A stretch of 64,000 nt of DNA from Haemonchus contortus (GCA_000469685.2 LS997563.1:12657940-12721939), one strand, 5' to 3'; numbered from the stretch's first letter, positions 1-11,493 are shown. The notes: generated from the letters alone by a model not told the origin. A program made the numbers and translations.

Positions 1-195
1 TTCCCAGTTTTCGGAGCTATGTCATAGATAGCAATGGCGCAAATTGTTCCGAATAGATATAACTAAAAGAAGAAAAGAAAAAGCAAAAAGTCATTAAGTA
101 CCCATGTTCGACTTTCAATGAATCTTTGCACGGCTTCAAACTAGTTTTATAAGACTTTTATAAAACCGGTTACCAAGATGATGAATAGTTTCTTA

Positions 196-238
196 TCAAC
201 CCACGTTTCGGCGTTATCGCCTACGTCAGAGTATTGAA
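196..238 (-). ncRNA. Hammerhead-ribozyme-like motif at the PLE 3' end
   Basis: Read on the minus strand, the core at 229-205 has CTGACGT, then a GGCG/CGCC stem II with an ATAA loop, then GAAAC. The canonical core is CUGANGA-stem II-GAAA. Here the final A of the first box is T, and one extra A separates it from stem II, so activity is doubtful. Flanking CAAT and GGTTG blocks could form a short stem I. PLEs are known to carry minimal hammerheads in their terminal repeats, and this one lies just downstream of the endonuclease remnant. Confidence 0.5.
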
Positions 239-784
239 ACCCGAAGATGATTGCTATGTACCCCTCATTCGACAATTCAATTTCAAAAATCGGTTCCCTA
301 GTCTTGATGGTTCCAAACGAGCATGATAGCTCTCAAAGCATTCACCCCACTTCAAGAAACAACGGTCGTTGAGACTACCGCCGCTAAACTAACTCACAAG
401 GACTTAAGGGTAGCTCTAGATATTATGCCCTATCCCTCTCGCCGTGACACCGCGGTCAAACAAAACATGCAGTCACCCTCCTGTCCATTAGAGTAGATCA
501 CGAAACTGGGAGTGAAGCAGTTTCGATCGTAGCGGCGGCTTCGAACCAGCCTCCGCTTCAGATTTTTAGATGAGATTTCGACCACACTACCATGTACTTT
601 AGGGCACACCTGTGCAGCGCCGCCCTTATTTCAGAGCTCAGAGCATATTCAATATAGGAGGTACAGAGCGCTACTTTATACAAGCTATCGATGGTGGGGC
701 CACGTTGGCCCTTTATATATGCTCCATGACTGTTTTTATGAGCCAGAGGATAATATTCGGAAAGTGCGATATTCCTTGCAAGCT

Positions 785-1252
785 CTAGAGAGTCAGTTCT
801 CTCCTGCCTTTCCGATGACACCAATATAGCGGTTTTAAACTTGTTACTTGTGATAGTCGCTTCATTTTAAAGGAATGCCTCAAATTGAAGTGGACTACAA
901 TGTTTCTGTTAATGAGGTTTCGATACCATTTGGTACGGTAACGACCCCTTTCAAGCCTGACTTGCGTATCGAGGGAAGAAAACCAACTATCTTCTAACTT
1001 CTCACGTGTGAATTTAATGTTTTCTGCCTGTCTGTTGAGCAGGTCATAACACGTGTCCATTTCCTCTCCCGTCGAACAGACGACAAAATAGTCGTCTATG
1101 TGGCGGCGGTACACAATAGGCCGACTATCCAGTAACGGCTTCCCTATTTCGGAAATATAGGCTAGTACGGGTGCCAGCCGCTGCCCCATGACCAGTCCTC
1201 TGATCTGCGTATAATATTGGCTGGGCCACCTAAAAATGTAGCACTCAAACAC
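785..1252 (-). pseudogene. Reverse transcriptase fragment of the Penelope-like element
   Basis: An open stretch of about 155 codons with RT core motifs: QIRGLVMGQRLAPVLA (RT motif 4-like) and RRHIDDYFVV, in which the catalytic YxDD-type box reads HIDD. The downstream half (residues about 70-150) matches the thumb region of PLE reverse transcriptases in general composition. It is frameshifted against the next segment (824-558). The N-terminal part of the RT is missing on this strand. Confidence 0.75.
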
Positions 1253-1329
1253 TCCTTTATCAGAATCATCATGTTCGATAATATGTACGAAATTATATCT
1301 CTCCTTAATTCATGATGATCACACATCAG

Positions 1330-1445
1330 GGGGCTGACCATGGGGCAGCGGCTGGCACCAGTACTAGCCATACCCCTTTATGCCAATCTCCTCAAAGGTA
1401 ATCTCGTACGACCTCTACTCTCACCACATTTGGGATGACTTTTTC
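1330..1445 (+). pseudogene. Second RT fragment in opposite orientation
   Basis: The plus strand encodes GLTMGQRLAPVLA, followed by about 15 residues of RT-like sequence. This is the same RT motif found on the minus strand at about 1200-1160. Bases 1163-1200 and 1337-1371 are therefore near-identical inverted copies facing each other. It is either a separate nested PLE fragment or an inversion inside one element. Confidence 0.55.
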
Positions 1446-1589
1446 TCGGATTATCTCACTTCCTCCTCCATCACTATGCACACTTTCAATATTTTCCACC
1501 AACACTTCCACTTTTCATCTTCAAAAAGTGTCTGAGTATTAGCTGAGTACAATACTGCAACTGCTTCTTGGACAACCGGCGGTTTGCGA

Positions 1590-1960
1590 CGGATTAATCC
1601 GAACTGGGGGGAGGGGGCATGAACTTTAAGAACCAGCCCAATTAGCACAGAGTAGCACACATTGCTCGCCAACAATGTTATTCCAACATTTGCAAGCGCT
1701 GTGCGCAACATCCCGCAACAGTAGGCAGCTGCGTAATTGATCGGTTCAAGTTATAATATCACTTGTTTTACTCACCAGCCTTCCTTATGGTCAAAATAGT
1801 GAACAAAGAAGTATTTTTATTACAAGGACAATGGAATGAAATCAATGAATTCTAAAACCAAACTGAATATTACATGAAAACGTATTTTATTGCAGTGAAA
1901 GTTTAAATATGCAGTATTGATTAGACAAACAATCTACAATTTCTTTCAGAAGATGATCTC
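1590..1960 (-). repeat. Interspersed repeat, inverted partner of 8775-9150
   Basis: The reverse complement of this stretch matches 8775-9150 over about 360 bases with scattered substitutions. Shared blocks include one around TTGATTTCATTCCATT and one around TGATCGGTTAC/CGCAGCTGCCTAC. Neither copy has a clear terminal repeat. The right-hand copy follows directly on a broken Tc1 transposase, so this may be the 3' non-coding part of that element. Confidence 0.6.
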
Positions 1961-2651
1961 TATCTTCATCGGAGCGATAAACATCTTCAACTTCCTGAGG
2001 AGTGCCTCTCTGGCGAGCTGCTTGCCCTTCCCTCCTCGCTTCTCGCACCCTCCTCACCCGGCTATTAAGCGCTTCCTTAGCTTTCTTCCAAACATCACTC
2101 GCAGCCCCTCCGGAAGGTCGTAGTATTTGAAAGGAAGTGATTAACAATTCGTATCGACCTCTGATATCGGTTATGGTTAACAAACTATATTACACATACT
2201 TTATGAAAACGATTTGATCTTTCGACCGATCACGGTCGTCGACTAGTCTTTCTAATTGTGCAGGCTCATCTTCAAATACTGTCTTCTCCAGGTCAAGCAC
2301 AAAAAGATTCTTATTGTGTCCCTTCTATTCCCTCCTGCTACATCCTTCTTGCAGGCATAACCGTAACTAATACTTCCTGAAGTGTGAAAGCTATATGATA
2401 AATGAGGTCTTGAATAAATTAAAAATGCAGGTACAAGTAAGCAGCCCTTCAAAGAACCTAAAGCCTGCTTAGCTGGATTCCTTCTTAATATTATAATATT
2501 AATAATATATGGATTCCTTCCTTCATGTGCTCTGACTTGTCCAACCGCGATGAATGCGCAGTGAACATGCGACTCCTTGAAAATTACATATTGAGCAGGA
2601 AGTGTAGTATCTATTATAAAGCAACATTAATCTCTAAGTTTCACAAACATC

Positions 2652-2841
2652 TCATGCTGCAATGCCTTCATAGAGCTCATCATCTCGACCGTCACTTCTT
2701 CCATCCTTGCTATCCTCAGCATCAACTCTCTTTCCTTTGCTGAGGGAGGGGGGTTCTTCATTGCACGGAGACGAGTCTCGCGGTGGGGTGCAAGAAACGC
2801 CAAAGACGTCCTCGATCAGTTTTCCATCAACACTCACAACT
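2652..2841 (-). CDS. Candidate C-terminal exon, product unrecognised
   Basis: An open stretch of about 60 codons ends in TGA at 2652. It contains SVDGKLIEDVFG near its start, then a hydrophilic tail rich in Asp, Glu, Ser and Lys. Codon use is even and gene-like. A similar block, SEDGKLVERFF, opens the candidate exon at 41.9 kb, so the two may be paralogous. No convincing upstream exon was found, and the acceptor is not certain. It could be a chance ORF. Confidence 0.25.
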
Positions 2842-3503
2842 CTTCATTTCGCAAAGTCCCTTACTCCCAATGAAAAGGACTTGAGCGGGTAAGCTTTGTG
2901 GAGGCGAACAAATTTTGAATCAAGGCGAAATAGGGCGATACTTGAATTATCACACATATCCTTTGTAACTCCTTCCTCGCCAGCGAACCTTGGTGACATT
3001 TCCCGTCTCAATACCAGGGGGTAGAGATTGAATCGAGACAACGTTACCAATTTTAGTGTGGGGGAGGAATACAATAGCGAATGATATTCTGAAACTGAAT
3101 CTAGCCACTTTTCGTTTTTCACGAACCTAGCCCTTAAACGCATGAGAAAATGAGGAATACTATACAGTCATATTATGGAGAAACGCGACTACTGGGATCA
3201 TACAGAGGGGTTCAAATTCAGAAACGACAGTTTGTATGAGATAGAGAATAAAAAGAAAAAATTCTTTTCTTTGGAGCTCGGCTGATTGATACCAAGCTCA
3301 TCTCGGAGGGTGAAGCAACTATTTGTACATCAGCATTCAAATGCTTCTACGTTTTCAAATGGAAAGAGAATGTGTGGCGTATCTCACGTAATCGATCAAT
3401 TTCGTTACCGCGGTATGTTTTTCTCATCCTACGTAACCGATCAATTTCATTCCCGCGTTATGTTTTTCTCGGTATGGGGTCCGAGGGTATATGATCCAGT
3501 GTA

Positions 3504-4767
3504 CAGGGTGGGCCAAAATTATGATTACAGCGCGCGCTGACGTTCATAGCAAATTTTTTCTGAGTTCATAACAATTCATTGAACTTTTTCTATTCCACAA
3601 GGTAGCTTTCATTGTTACCTTTCTAATGATACTAAACTTTTGAAAGATTTTGAAAATAATATAAGCGTAACTAGCCCGTGAATAAATCGTCGCTTTGCAT
3701 TTACAAGCACTTTTGGCACGGTGCATCTACAGACGAACTAGCGTAACAAGGCAGGTGGTGCAATCAACCATAAGACGCTATCGAGAGTTGGGAACAATTG
3801 CAGATAGGAGTGGTAAACCAAGGAGATCTGTGGTTATATTTAGGGGAAGTTTTAAGGAAGAAGGGCAAAGGTCTACCTAGCAGCAAAATTCATTCTGAGT
3901 CCAAAAAGGCTAAATGAAATGATATCTCACGAAATTTCCTGCGTGAAATCGTGAAGCATCACCTGCGCAACGAGGCCCTTATACGAACAGAAAATGATTC
4001 CCCCAGTGAGCAGATTAAAGACAAGAGAAAGGTTATCTAACAAAAGCTGCCCTGTCGCATCCGAAAAATTGTCCTACGGAATTCCTGTTCGCCGATGAAA
4101 AGAGATTCACAGTGAAATAGGTGCTCAATAAGTAGAGCGATAAGATTCATATGAAGCTTAAATGATTGAAAGTGATACAGCGTCTGGCTCACTAACTTTC
4201 TGTGATGGCCTGTGCTAGCGTCACCGCCGAGGCAAAGACACCGATTATTCTTGTAAATTATGGAGTGAAAGTTGGTTAGGAGGCCTGTTTGATCTCTCCA
4301 TGAGCAATAGGACACTTTGGTGATTCGAACCGGTCATAATGTCAAGATCAAGCTCCTGACCGCAGAACAGAAATTGCCTAGTAATTTCGTAAAAGGGGTT
4401 TCTTGACTTCATAACCTTCGATCAGTGACCACTCTGGAGCCCTGACCTAAATCCCATGAATGTCTCCATGTGGTCAACCTCTGAGATGAAAGCATCCTTC
4501 AGTCCAAACAAGAGAAGAAATGATCTCGAAAATGCTTAGCAAAAAGCCGGGACCAACTCGATGACCCTAGCTGCGTGCCACCGTCAATGCCGTCCATCGT
4601 CGTCTCTGGGGTTGGGCGAAAGCAGAAAGCAACAGATCCCAATGTCAATGAACAGTTTTGATAAGAAATTAGTCATAAACACTTTAATGAAATTGGTTTG
4701 CTCTATTGGCTTTCTATTCGTTTTCTGCGATGTGATGTCTGTGTAATCATAATTTTGGCCCACCCTG
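3504..4767 (+). mobile_element. Tc1/mariner-type DNA transposon, complete ends, dead transposase
   Basis: Perfect 26-bp terminal inverted repeats begin CAGGGTGGGCCAAAATTATG at 3504 and end at 4767. A TA dinucleotide flanks each end (3502-3503 and 4768-4769), the Tc1/mariner target duplication. The element is 1264 bp, typical for the superfamily. Inside on the plus strand are remnants of the transposase: a helix-turn-helix-like block ending in GTIADRSGKPRRS, FLFADEKRFTV (DDE core) and PDLNPMNVSMWS. Several frameshifts and stops separate them. Perfect termini around a decayed gene suggest the ends stayed under selection or the insertion is recent. Confidence 0.85.
3690..4500 (+). pseudogene. 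Tc1/mariner transposase remnant
   Basis: The N-terminal DNA-binding part is readable at about 3695-3870 (STIRRYRELGTIADRSGKPR). The catalytic block FLFADEKRFTV lies at about 4080-4112 in another frame. The PDLNPM signature lies at about 4440-4480. These motifs in this order identify a DDE/D transposase. At least three frame changes and several stops exclude a functional product. Confidence 0.75.
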
Positions 4768-5280
4768 TATACCATTTCCTCCCCCTATCGCAATAGAAAA
4801 AAACATATATGGAAAAAGCTGCAAGTACGTGTGCATTATGATTCTTGTTTTCTCTGCTTCTACGTATATGTGGGTAGAATTCTCAGAAAGATTCGTTGAA
4901 ATAAGCTCTTGCTGTTGTTGTAACTTGTTGTAGTCTCAACCTATTCTGAGAAAACACCGTTTCTCCTTGCAAGGTGCAGTTGGACTCGGTTCTACAGTCG
5001 CTACCCTCTCTTACCCCGGTAGCGTCATTGATTGGCCTCTTAATTTGACAGTTCAGTTGGCTGCTTTCAAAGGGGGTGAAGAGCAGCCAACATTTCCGAG
5101 ATTCCACTCAAAAATGATTTGAGAATAGTAGATCAATCCACAATGATGCGGTAATAGTGGCTTCCTATGCAGTATTACCATAATATATTGAAAACAAATG
5201 TGACAGTAGAAGTGCATAAAGTGTTTACCGTCCTTTACTACGTCTGAATGACATACCGATCTAATGTTCTATTTGTTCAA

Positions 5281-5659
5281 CCCATTAGCGACCGCGCCTT
5301 TTTGGCGTGTCTGGCGTGTGGGACCGAGCGCGCTTTTCGCGGGCTGCTGCTGTGGCCTGCTGACGGGCCACGCGGTCCCAGAAGCACGTCAATTTTTTTG
5401 TAAGCATTTCCAGCCGACAAAAAAAGCTTTTTTAAATGTGGCATGTAAAGGCTATAAGTCATACACACTATTCAGAGCTACGTTATTGGATTCCATACTG
5501 CGCGTAAATATTCCATAGTAGGTCATAAACCTGCTCGACAATCGAAAGGGTAAAAAAAATCGAAAATGAATGTTATTCATGGAAAATAATACTGTGGCCC
5601 GTATACGGGCCACCGGTCCTTGGAGCACGACAGGTACGGGCCACGCGGTCGTTTATGGG
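5281..5659 (-). mobile_element. piggyBac-type MITE, short copy
   Basis: The element starts CCCATTAGCGACCGCG and ends with ...GGTCGTTTATGGG. It is flanked by TTAA on the right (5660-5663) and TCAA on the left, a one-base change from TTAA. CCC...GGG termini inside TTAA are the mark of piggyBac-type transposition. Its outer about 170 and 110 bases match the MITE at 45235-45813 in reverse orientation. The middle about 200 bases of that copy are absent here. No transposase is encoded. Confidence 0.75.
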
Positions 5660-5663
5660 TTAA

Positions 5664-6340
5664 TATGCTAATATTATCGCAGTTCAAAATTGCCAGCCCC
5701 CAAAATGACCAGGAATGATTCTCCCGCCATTCCCGCATATTTGAATTGAAATGGATCGAATACTGGAAAATCGATCTAAGCACAGAGCATCATGATTCGG
5801 GTTTCAGGTGGTTTTTGGACAGTAGTATAGAGGAGCATATAGTAGATCATACCCGATTGGTAGCGAAAACTGAAGCTAAAAGGGCTAAGCAACAAGGCGA
5901 TTCCTTCTTTTCTCTCTGCTCTGTTCTTCTGTTCCTGTTCTACACTACACTATACCACACTAGCTATACATATGGGACGCCGACATAGAGGCCACTATAT
6001 TAGCGCGGACAGCACCCTTTCTCGTCTGGCGCTCTCTCCAACGAGATAGTAGTGGGCCTACGTCTATGATAGTGCACCAGTTGTCATCACACTATCTCCA
6101 CCGCTATATGGAATGATCGAAATGAGAGTAGGACCCTCTTTTTTTGGAGGCACCTTTGTAATGGGATGGATTGATAATGTTGGGAGAAAAAAGTGAGACT
6201 GAGCAATTGTGATGAATGAAGGATAATGACTGTTTCGAATTAATTACACTTTGCTTTCCATAAAGACGGATTGCCTGTGCGAAACAGTTCAAGGAGTTTA
6301 TTTGATTCATCATTTTTTACTCGTCCTTGCAAAAATTTGT
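5664..6340. other. No gene recognised
   Basis: No domain, splice-supported exon or repeat end was recognised in this stretch. Short ORFs near 5746-5988 show no known motif. Confidence 0.5.
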
Positions 6341-6349
6341 CTTTCCACA

Positions 6350-6460
6350 GGTGAAATAATCATCATCCCGATGATAGAAGGATTACGAAGACCACGTGTG
6401 ATTGAAGAGGATCAGAATTTCTTTCCTCCTGAACAGACTATTTTCTACCGCGACGTTTAA
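6350..6460 (+). CDS. Candidate terminal exon, product unrecognised
   Basis: A good acceptor (TTTCCACAG) at 6341-6349 is followed by an open frame that encodes EGLRRPRVIEEDQNFFPPEQ near its middle and ends in TAA at 6458-6460. Codon use looks genuine, and the tail is hydrophilic. No matching upstream exon with the right phase was found, so the gene may be a relic or its other exons were missed. Confidence 0.3.
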   Translation, partial: GEIIIIPMIEGLRRPRVIEEDQNFFPPEQTIFYRDV

Positions 6461-6464
6461 CTAT

Positions 6465-7435
6465 TGCGTAAGGAAATAGGCAGGCCGTGCAGGGGAAATT
6501 AAAATTTTAGAATCTGACCAGAACTCTCAGAAGGAATAATACCGAAGTGGGAACTTTTTAATAGGATTGAAGAACATGACTCTACGTTGATTGTGACGGT
6601 TGTTTCACATAGAAATTTTCCGCCCTCTGCATCACCTCGAAAATGTCAAGCCTAACTGATAACATCTCTCCACCCATACCAATTCCGATCGGAACTTTGT
6701 GATATTTTCTTCAAATTGGGAAAGTGTAATGACTCGAAATCTGTTTAGACAGCATGAGAAAACAGCACACAATAAGAGACCATGAAATTCAGGTAGTCAC
6801 GTGGAAAATATACATTTCAATGAAATTTGGGTGAAATTTCCAGATACATAGAACTGGTAGAACTTTTCGGACCCAAGGTTGATTCACAAGAATGACATTC
6901 TGCGAATTTGCGATTGCATTCAAGCACAAGTACAGTGATAGTACAGTGATATGAGTTTTACTGTATCATAGTTGCTATTCAAACAACAGCGACGGATACG
7001 GCTAGGAGCGCAAGATGCATTTTAAAGAAAAGAGCCTATGCAAAAATTTATGCACTGGAAGAGAGAGAAAAAGTTTCAGTTAATATTGTACAATGGATTT
7101 ATGTTGGAATAAAATACCATGAACATTGACGTATTGAGAGACGACAGTTTTTATGAGATGGAGAAAAAAGAAAAGTATAAAGAGCTCCTCCTGGCGATGA
7201 TAATCTATTGCAGATTGGTATTTATAGGCCTTGGTCAACGCAGCAATCCAAGGAACAATGAACGCCAGCTTAGGTTGAGGGTCTGATACCCACAGTGATT
7301 AGTCCTTGGGTGTATCCCAAAGTCTCAAAGATATGTGCCAGTGCATGCGATGCGCCGTGCGCCTCCATTCTCACATTGTTGTCACCTTTTTCCAGACTTT
7401 ACAGCTGTTCTTGATAACAGATGCTTTCACAACAG
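6465..7435. other. No gene recognised
   Basis: Unique-looking, moderately AT-rich sequence. A short block near 7139-7195 resembles one near 3219-3275 (ACGACAGTTT...TATGAGAT), probably shared repeat debris. Nothing else is supported. Confidence 0.4.
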
Positions 7436-7439
7436 TAAC

Positions 7440-8735
7440 GTTTTCGCAGTTATAGATGAGTGAAAAAAATTTTCATGAATATCACGAGTGTCGTCGTTAC
7501 GAGACAGCGAAGAGAATCGGCTCTCCGGATACCGAATAATTACAGAATTTGTTCGGTTTTTCCATAAATCATAGTGAAAACTATGCTGCTGTGGTATCAA
7601 CGGTTTTTAGACTGATCCGTCTATCAGCTATCGAACAGTTAGACGGTTTTTGAAGAAATTCTAAAGCGTTTCTTCCCCTAAGAAATCCTTTTTATCGCGC
7701 ACCCTCCATGGTTTGTAAGAGAATACTTTCTTGTTTCCGGCAATTTGTGCACGACTTGTTTTAGTCCACTACGACGACATTCTCTTGGAAATCGACAGGT
7801 GTTATAAGAGTAATAGCTCGGCAACATCGCAAGATGTTGCGAATCGCCTCAGGACTCGCGGTACTGTTGTGAGTACATCATATGTCAGGAGGCTACGACA
7901 CCGTTTAGGGTGTTAAAAAAGACGACAACCAAATACTGTCACACAATAAATGACAGCAATAAACAAACTCGTCTGGATTTCTGCTCGGAAATGCTGCAGG
8001 AAGGGCTTTTCAGACTGTGTGTTCACTGTGCAAAGTATGAACAACAGTTATACTCGCGAAAAAATTCTACCGTGCTCCATCATTACTATTTTTAGTTGAC
8101 TATTCAACAAAGCATTGCTTCGTAAAACGAGGAGATCAGTGCTCCGGAATGAGAGTTAGGGCCAAGCATCCCGCAAAAGTCCATATATGGGGTAACATCT
8201 CAGTTAGAGGAACCCCACGATTCGCTATCCTACCAGGTGCAAGCCGGATCGATAGCAAACTGTATTGTAGAATCCCAGAAAGATGATTTATCCCCTTCAA
8301 GTCTAGTGTATACAGCGGTTTGTTTCCATCTTTACTGAACATTGCCTTCTTACTTTGCTCCGTACGTTCAGGCTTCTGTCGTCTGATTCAAGACAATGCG
8401 CCCCTTCACAAAAGCCGATTCATAACGGATAGGCTTGAGAGTTGGGAGATCGATAGACTGCGGTGGCCGCGGAATCACCAGGCCTGAACCCAATTGAATT
8501 GGTGTGGGGTAATATGAAGAGTTGCATGAGGTACTTGACAACAATTAACGCGTATGTATATTGACTCTCTCAGCTTTCTCAGGAAACGAGGTGTTCGAAA
8601 TTTGGACGGCTATCGCCCAGTATTGGAAGATGCTGACACCTAAAGTTTGTACGCGATACATCAATGGCATTAAGAAACGGATGGAGCGCGTAGTAGAGCA
8701 AGATGGAAGAAACATTATTGAAGGTAGGTAGAGGC
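7440..8735 (+). pseudogene. Tc1-like transposase pseudogene
   Basis: A run of Tc1 transposase fragments reads along the plus strand. The DNA-binding part includes NRLRTRGTVVSTSYVRRLRH (about 7840-7905). The catalytic part includes RVRAKHPAKVHIWGNISVRG (about 8150-8210), then LIQDNAPLHKSRF (about 8380-8425), WPRNHQA in place of the usual WPxxSPDLNP block, and finally LTPKVCSRYINGIKKRMERV (about 8630-8690). Stops and frameshifts occur throughout. No terminal inverted repeats were identified, so element limits are unknown. Confidence 0.8.
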
Positions 8736-8774
8736 ACTCGCCAACGTGGCTCTTTTCAGGACTTTTAGGACACG

Positions 8775-9150
8775 TATTTTGAAAGAAATTGTAGATAGTT
8801 TGTCTAATTAATATTAAATATTTGTACTTTCACTGCATTAAAATACGTTCTCATGTAATATTCCGTTTGTTTAGCATTCATTGATTTCATTCCATTATCC
8901 TTGTAATAAAATTACTTCTTTGTTCACTATTTTGACCAGTATATGAGCTTATAAGGAAGGGTTTTGAGTAGAACAAGTTATAACATCACTCGACACGTCG
9001 GTAACCGATCAATTACGCAGCTGCCTACTGTTGCGGCATGTCGCGCATAGCGCTTGCAAATGGTGGAATAACATCGTTGGCGAGCATTGTGCGCCCCTCT
9101 GTGCTAATCGGGCTGGTTCTTAAAGTTCATGCCCCCAGTTCCCTTAACAG
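8775..9150 (+). repeat. Interspersed repeat, inverted partner of 1590-1960
   Basis: Matches the reverse complement of 1590-1960 for about 360 bases. It follows immediately after the Tc1 transposase remnant and may be its 3' flank or a separate element. Confidence 0.6.
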
Positions 9151-9163
9151 GGAGCTGGGGGGC
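9131..9163. repeat. GC-rich hairpin
   Basis: GCCCCCAGTTCCCT is followed by a 4-base loop and its near-perfect reverse complement. It lies at the outer end of the 8775-9150 repeat. Confidence 0.6.
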
Positions 9164-9344
9164 AAATGAAGTATGCGGTTTTGAACAAGCAAAATGTGAT
9201 ACTACGAGCCTCCACGTTGTTCAAGTAGGCTGAATTCCCAATGCTGAACTGTATTTCTCAGCATAGTCTATGATCGACTTTCTTGCAATCTTGGCATGAT
9301 ATACAGTAAAGATAAGTCCTGTTCAAGCCTTTCAAGATTGAACA

Positions 9345-10000
9345 CTTTATATGGCCAATGTTTCGGCTGCTTCGCCTTCGTCAGGGCCTGGAATAGTGCA
9401 AAGCATATGTGGCTTTCTCGCCTAAATGCTTCAACAAAAACTCCAAGAAAATTTCAAGTAGACTAGCAAACCCCCCAAGGTATTGATCGAATGAGGCATG
9501 AATTGCTCACCTTGAAGTCCGCCGCTAAGACAGGAGGACGACCACCCTCGCACTGACTGATGTTCAAAGTAACTAGTAATACCTCCCACTGACCTCATCG
9601 TAGATTAAAGGTTACAGAGGTCAAGGAAGGGTGCGAGTTCACGGGTTATGACTACGCACTCCTCCTTCCTGTTCATGAGAGGTTCTTTTGCGGTAATCCA
9701 AAGCGCTTCCAGCGTCTTGCGCGCCGCGGTCTCAGGTTCAAGCGCCAGTATGGACACGGAAACGTCAAAGGATGAACCTGCATGGAATAAAACCCGATGA
9801 GCTCCTAGCGGGGTATGCGTCCTTGATCCAGCCAGCCCAGTTAGATGTTCTTTAACCCTCTCTCTTTAACAGAGAGCGACCTGTTTCTCCTATGTACTCG
9901 CATTCCAGCTTTGGCAACGTATGGAGTGAACCACCCCCACCTTCATGCAGTCACCCATTTTGCCATGAATACATACCTGCGACTAGTCTAGCAGTATTTC
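9345..10000 (-). mobile_element. Penelope-like retroelement, GIY-YIG end, copy 2
   Basis: Minus-strand fragments encode the C-terminal half of a PLE: CMKVGVVHSIRC and CEYIGETGRSL (GIY-YIG endonuclease signature), then AHRVLFHAGSSFD and EPLMNRKEECVVITRELAPF. They spread over about 9970-9590 with at least one frameshift. A hammerhead-like motif lies about 200 bases further downstream (9392-9352). This matches the layout of copy 1. The RT is not recognisable upstream. Confidence 0.75.
9352..9392 (-). ncRNA. Hammerhead-ribozyme-like motif, intact core boxes
   Basis: On the minus strand, 9384-9360 contains CTGACGA, a GGC/GCC stem II with a GAAGCA loop, then GAAAC. Both invariant boxes are present. 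GGCC blocks on either side could pair as stem I, leaving a minimal stem III around GAAACATT. One extra A sits between the first box and stem II, as in copy 1. Short stem III hammerheads are known from PLEs and may work as dimers. Confidence 0.55.
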
Positions 10001-11370
10001 TTGTGTACCACGATGGAAGCCTTCAAATGACTGCAAGACTACCTCGTTTTCCTTGAAACGAGCCTCGAGAAAGAGCTAAACTCTGGAATGCTTGAAAAAT
10101 CGGTAACTTAAATGGTTGTTTTCAGCTGAAACTGTTTGGATTTTGCCATGAGAGATATCAAAATGAACATGATTTCATGATTTTCTCGAATATAGGGCCA
10201 TATGTGGCTTTTAAAAACTGTGAACGGATCTATCAATCGAAGAGGAGAGTTTACGGTGACGTTCATTAAAAGGCAACACCTCGGGTATTTGAAGAGTCAT
10301 TCTTTCATCTTCCTGAAAATGAAGATGCGAAATTGAAGAAAGTTGAAAAATTATTGTACAACTGCATTCTCTATGAGCAGGGCTATTCGATGGTATCCCA
10401 TTCGAATAGATGGCTGGAAAGAACTAGTTGAATGTCTTGAAATCTGGTTCAGCCACTAATTCAGCTGAAAGTGACAAATTATGTTAGGAGAGATATCAAA
10501 ATAATTTACGATGCTGACGTATCCGCAAGTAACACCCCAGGTGTGAGACTCATTTTTCGTTGGAAATGTAGTCTTGAGACAAAAAAAGTAGCGTACGACT
10601 TTCCCTGACCGTGCACAAACTCTTCCAGAACATCACCCTTCTGAATCGTTGCATTCTGGCCCAATGTCGCCGCACAGACCAAGTTCGCAACGAAAATGCG
10701 GTGCGCGACTTGCTGGATTTTTGTCTGCAAGTGGTCGACTTCTGCTGGACTGCTTTTGTTGTTAAGGGCTCTCGAAAATGGACTGGACATGGGAGGAGAC
10801 CTTTGCGAAAACTGAGTGCTTCAGCGTCAGTCCTCTACCTTGTTATTCCCCCCAAACGACCGCTAAGAAAATTAGCATGCTGTTCCTTAAAAAGATGCGC
10901 GAAGAGCACTCGTTCAATATACTTGGGCGACGGACTCAAAATGGATGCAACGTCCTGTCCTGCTGCACCCGCAAGAGGTATGGTTTGAGGGAGTTAAGAT
11001 CTTGTAACGGAATAGCGTGCCGCATTCGCCGCATGGGCGCAGAGTAAGCATAAGATCTGTAATTTCCTTGGGTGATTGCGGTGAAAGTCGTGAAACAGGT
11101 AGCTTACACTACCCAGGCAATGAAGCAATGGCAAAGCAATGCTTGTTACCTATGGATATGCCTTAGATGAGATTTCCTGATGGCGTATTCCGTGAAAATC
11201 TTTGTGATTCGACTCGGAAGCGCATGCTCTTCATTCTGTCTTCCTGAGGGATGACGATGGGTGTTGCTGTATAACTTCCGAGTGTCGGGCGCCGGAAATC
11301 ACAAGTCCGTCATCAGCTACTAGCAAGACTTTCTATAGACTTTCCACAGATAATGTACGTTACCATAGTG
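10001..11370. other. No gene recognised
   Basis: Overlapping ORFs on both strands at 10506-10988 have no motif that was recognised. They may be the decayed body of the PLE whose tail lies at 9345-10000, but no RT motif was seen. Confidence 0.35.
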
Positions 11371-11373
11371 TAT

Positions 11374-11379
11374 TTTATT
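11374..11379 (-). promoter_or_regulatory. Poly(A) signal of the ShK gene
   Basis: AATAAA on the minus strand, about 115 bases after the TAA stop at 11494-11496. Confidence 0.6.
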
Positions 11380-11493
11380 GCAGAACAGTAGTCTTTATAT
11401 AAACAAAACAACATTTTTCTACAACACAACAAATTACGCATTACCCTCTGATACAGAGTTACATCATGATGTTATTATTATGTTGTTAAGATA

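Larger units (their letters stand above)
180..1290 (-). mobile_element. Penelope-like retroelement, degraded copy 1
   Basis: On the minus strand the order is reverse transcriptase (about 1250-785), linker (about 824-558), a decayed GIY-YIG endonuclease region (about 545-260) and a hammerhead-like motif (about 238-196). This order is that of Penelope-like elements (PLEs). Peptides seen are RGLVMGQRLAPVLA followed by RHIDDYFVV in the RT, then AHKNSHGAYIKGQ and NGQEGDCM further on. Several frameshifts and stops break the reading frame, so the copy is dead. The GIY-YIG part is the least certain, since only short matches survive. The 5' limit is not resolved because an inverted RT fragment abuts it at about 1330. 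Confidence 0.75.

Noticed and set aside
10506..10988. Overlapping ORFs on both strands
   Set aside because: Mutually antisense with no known motif; probably retroelement debris.
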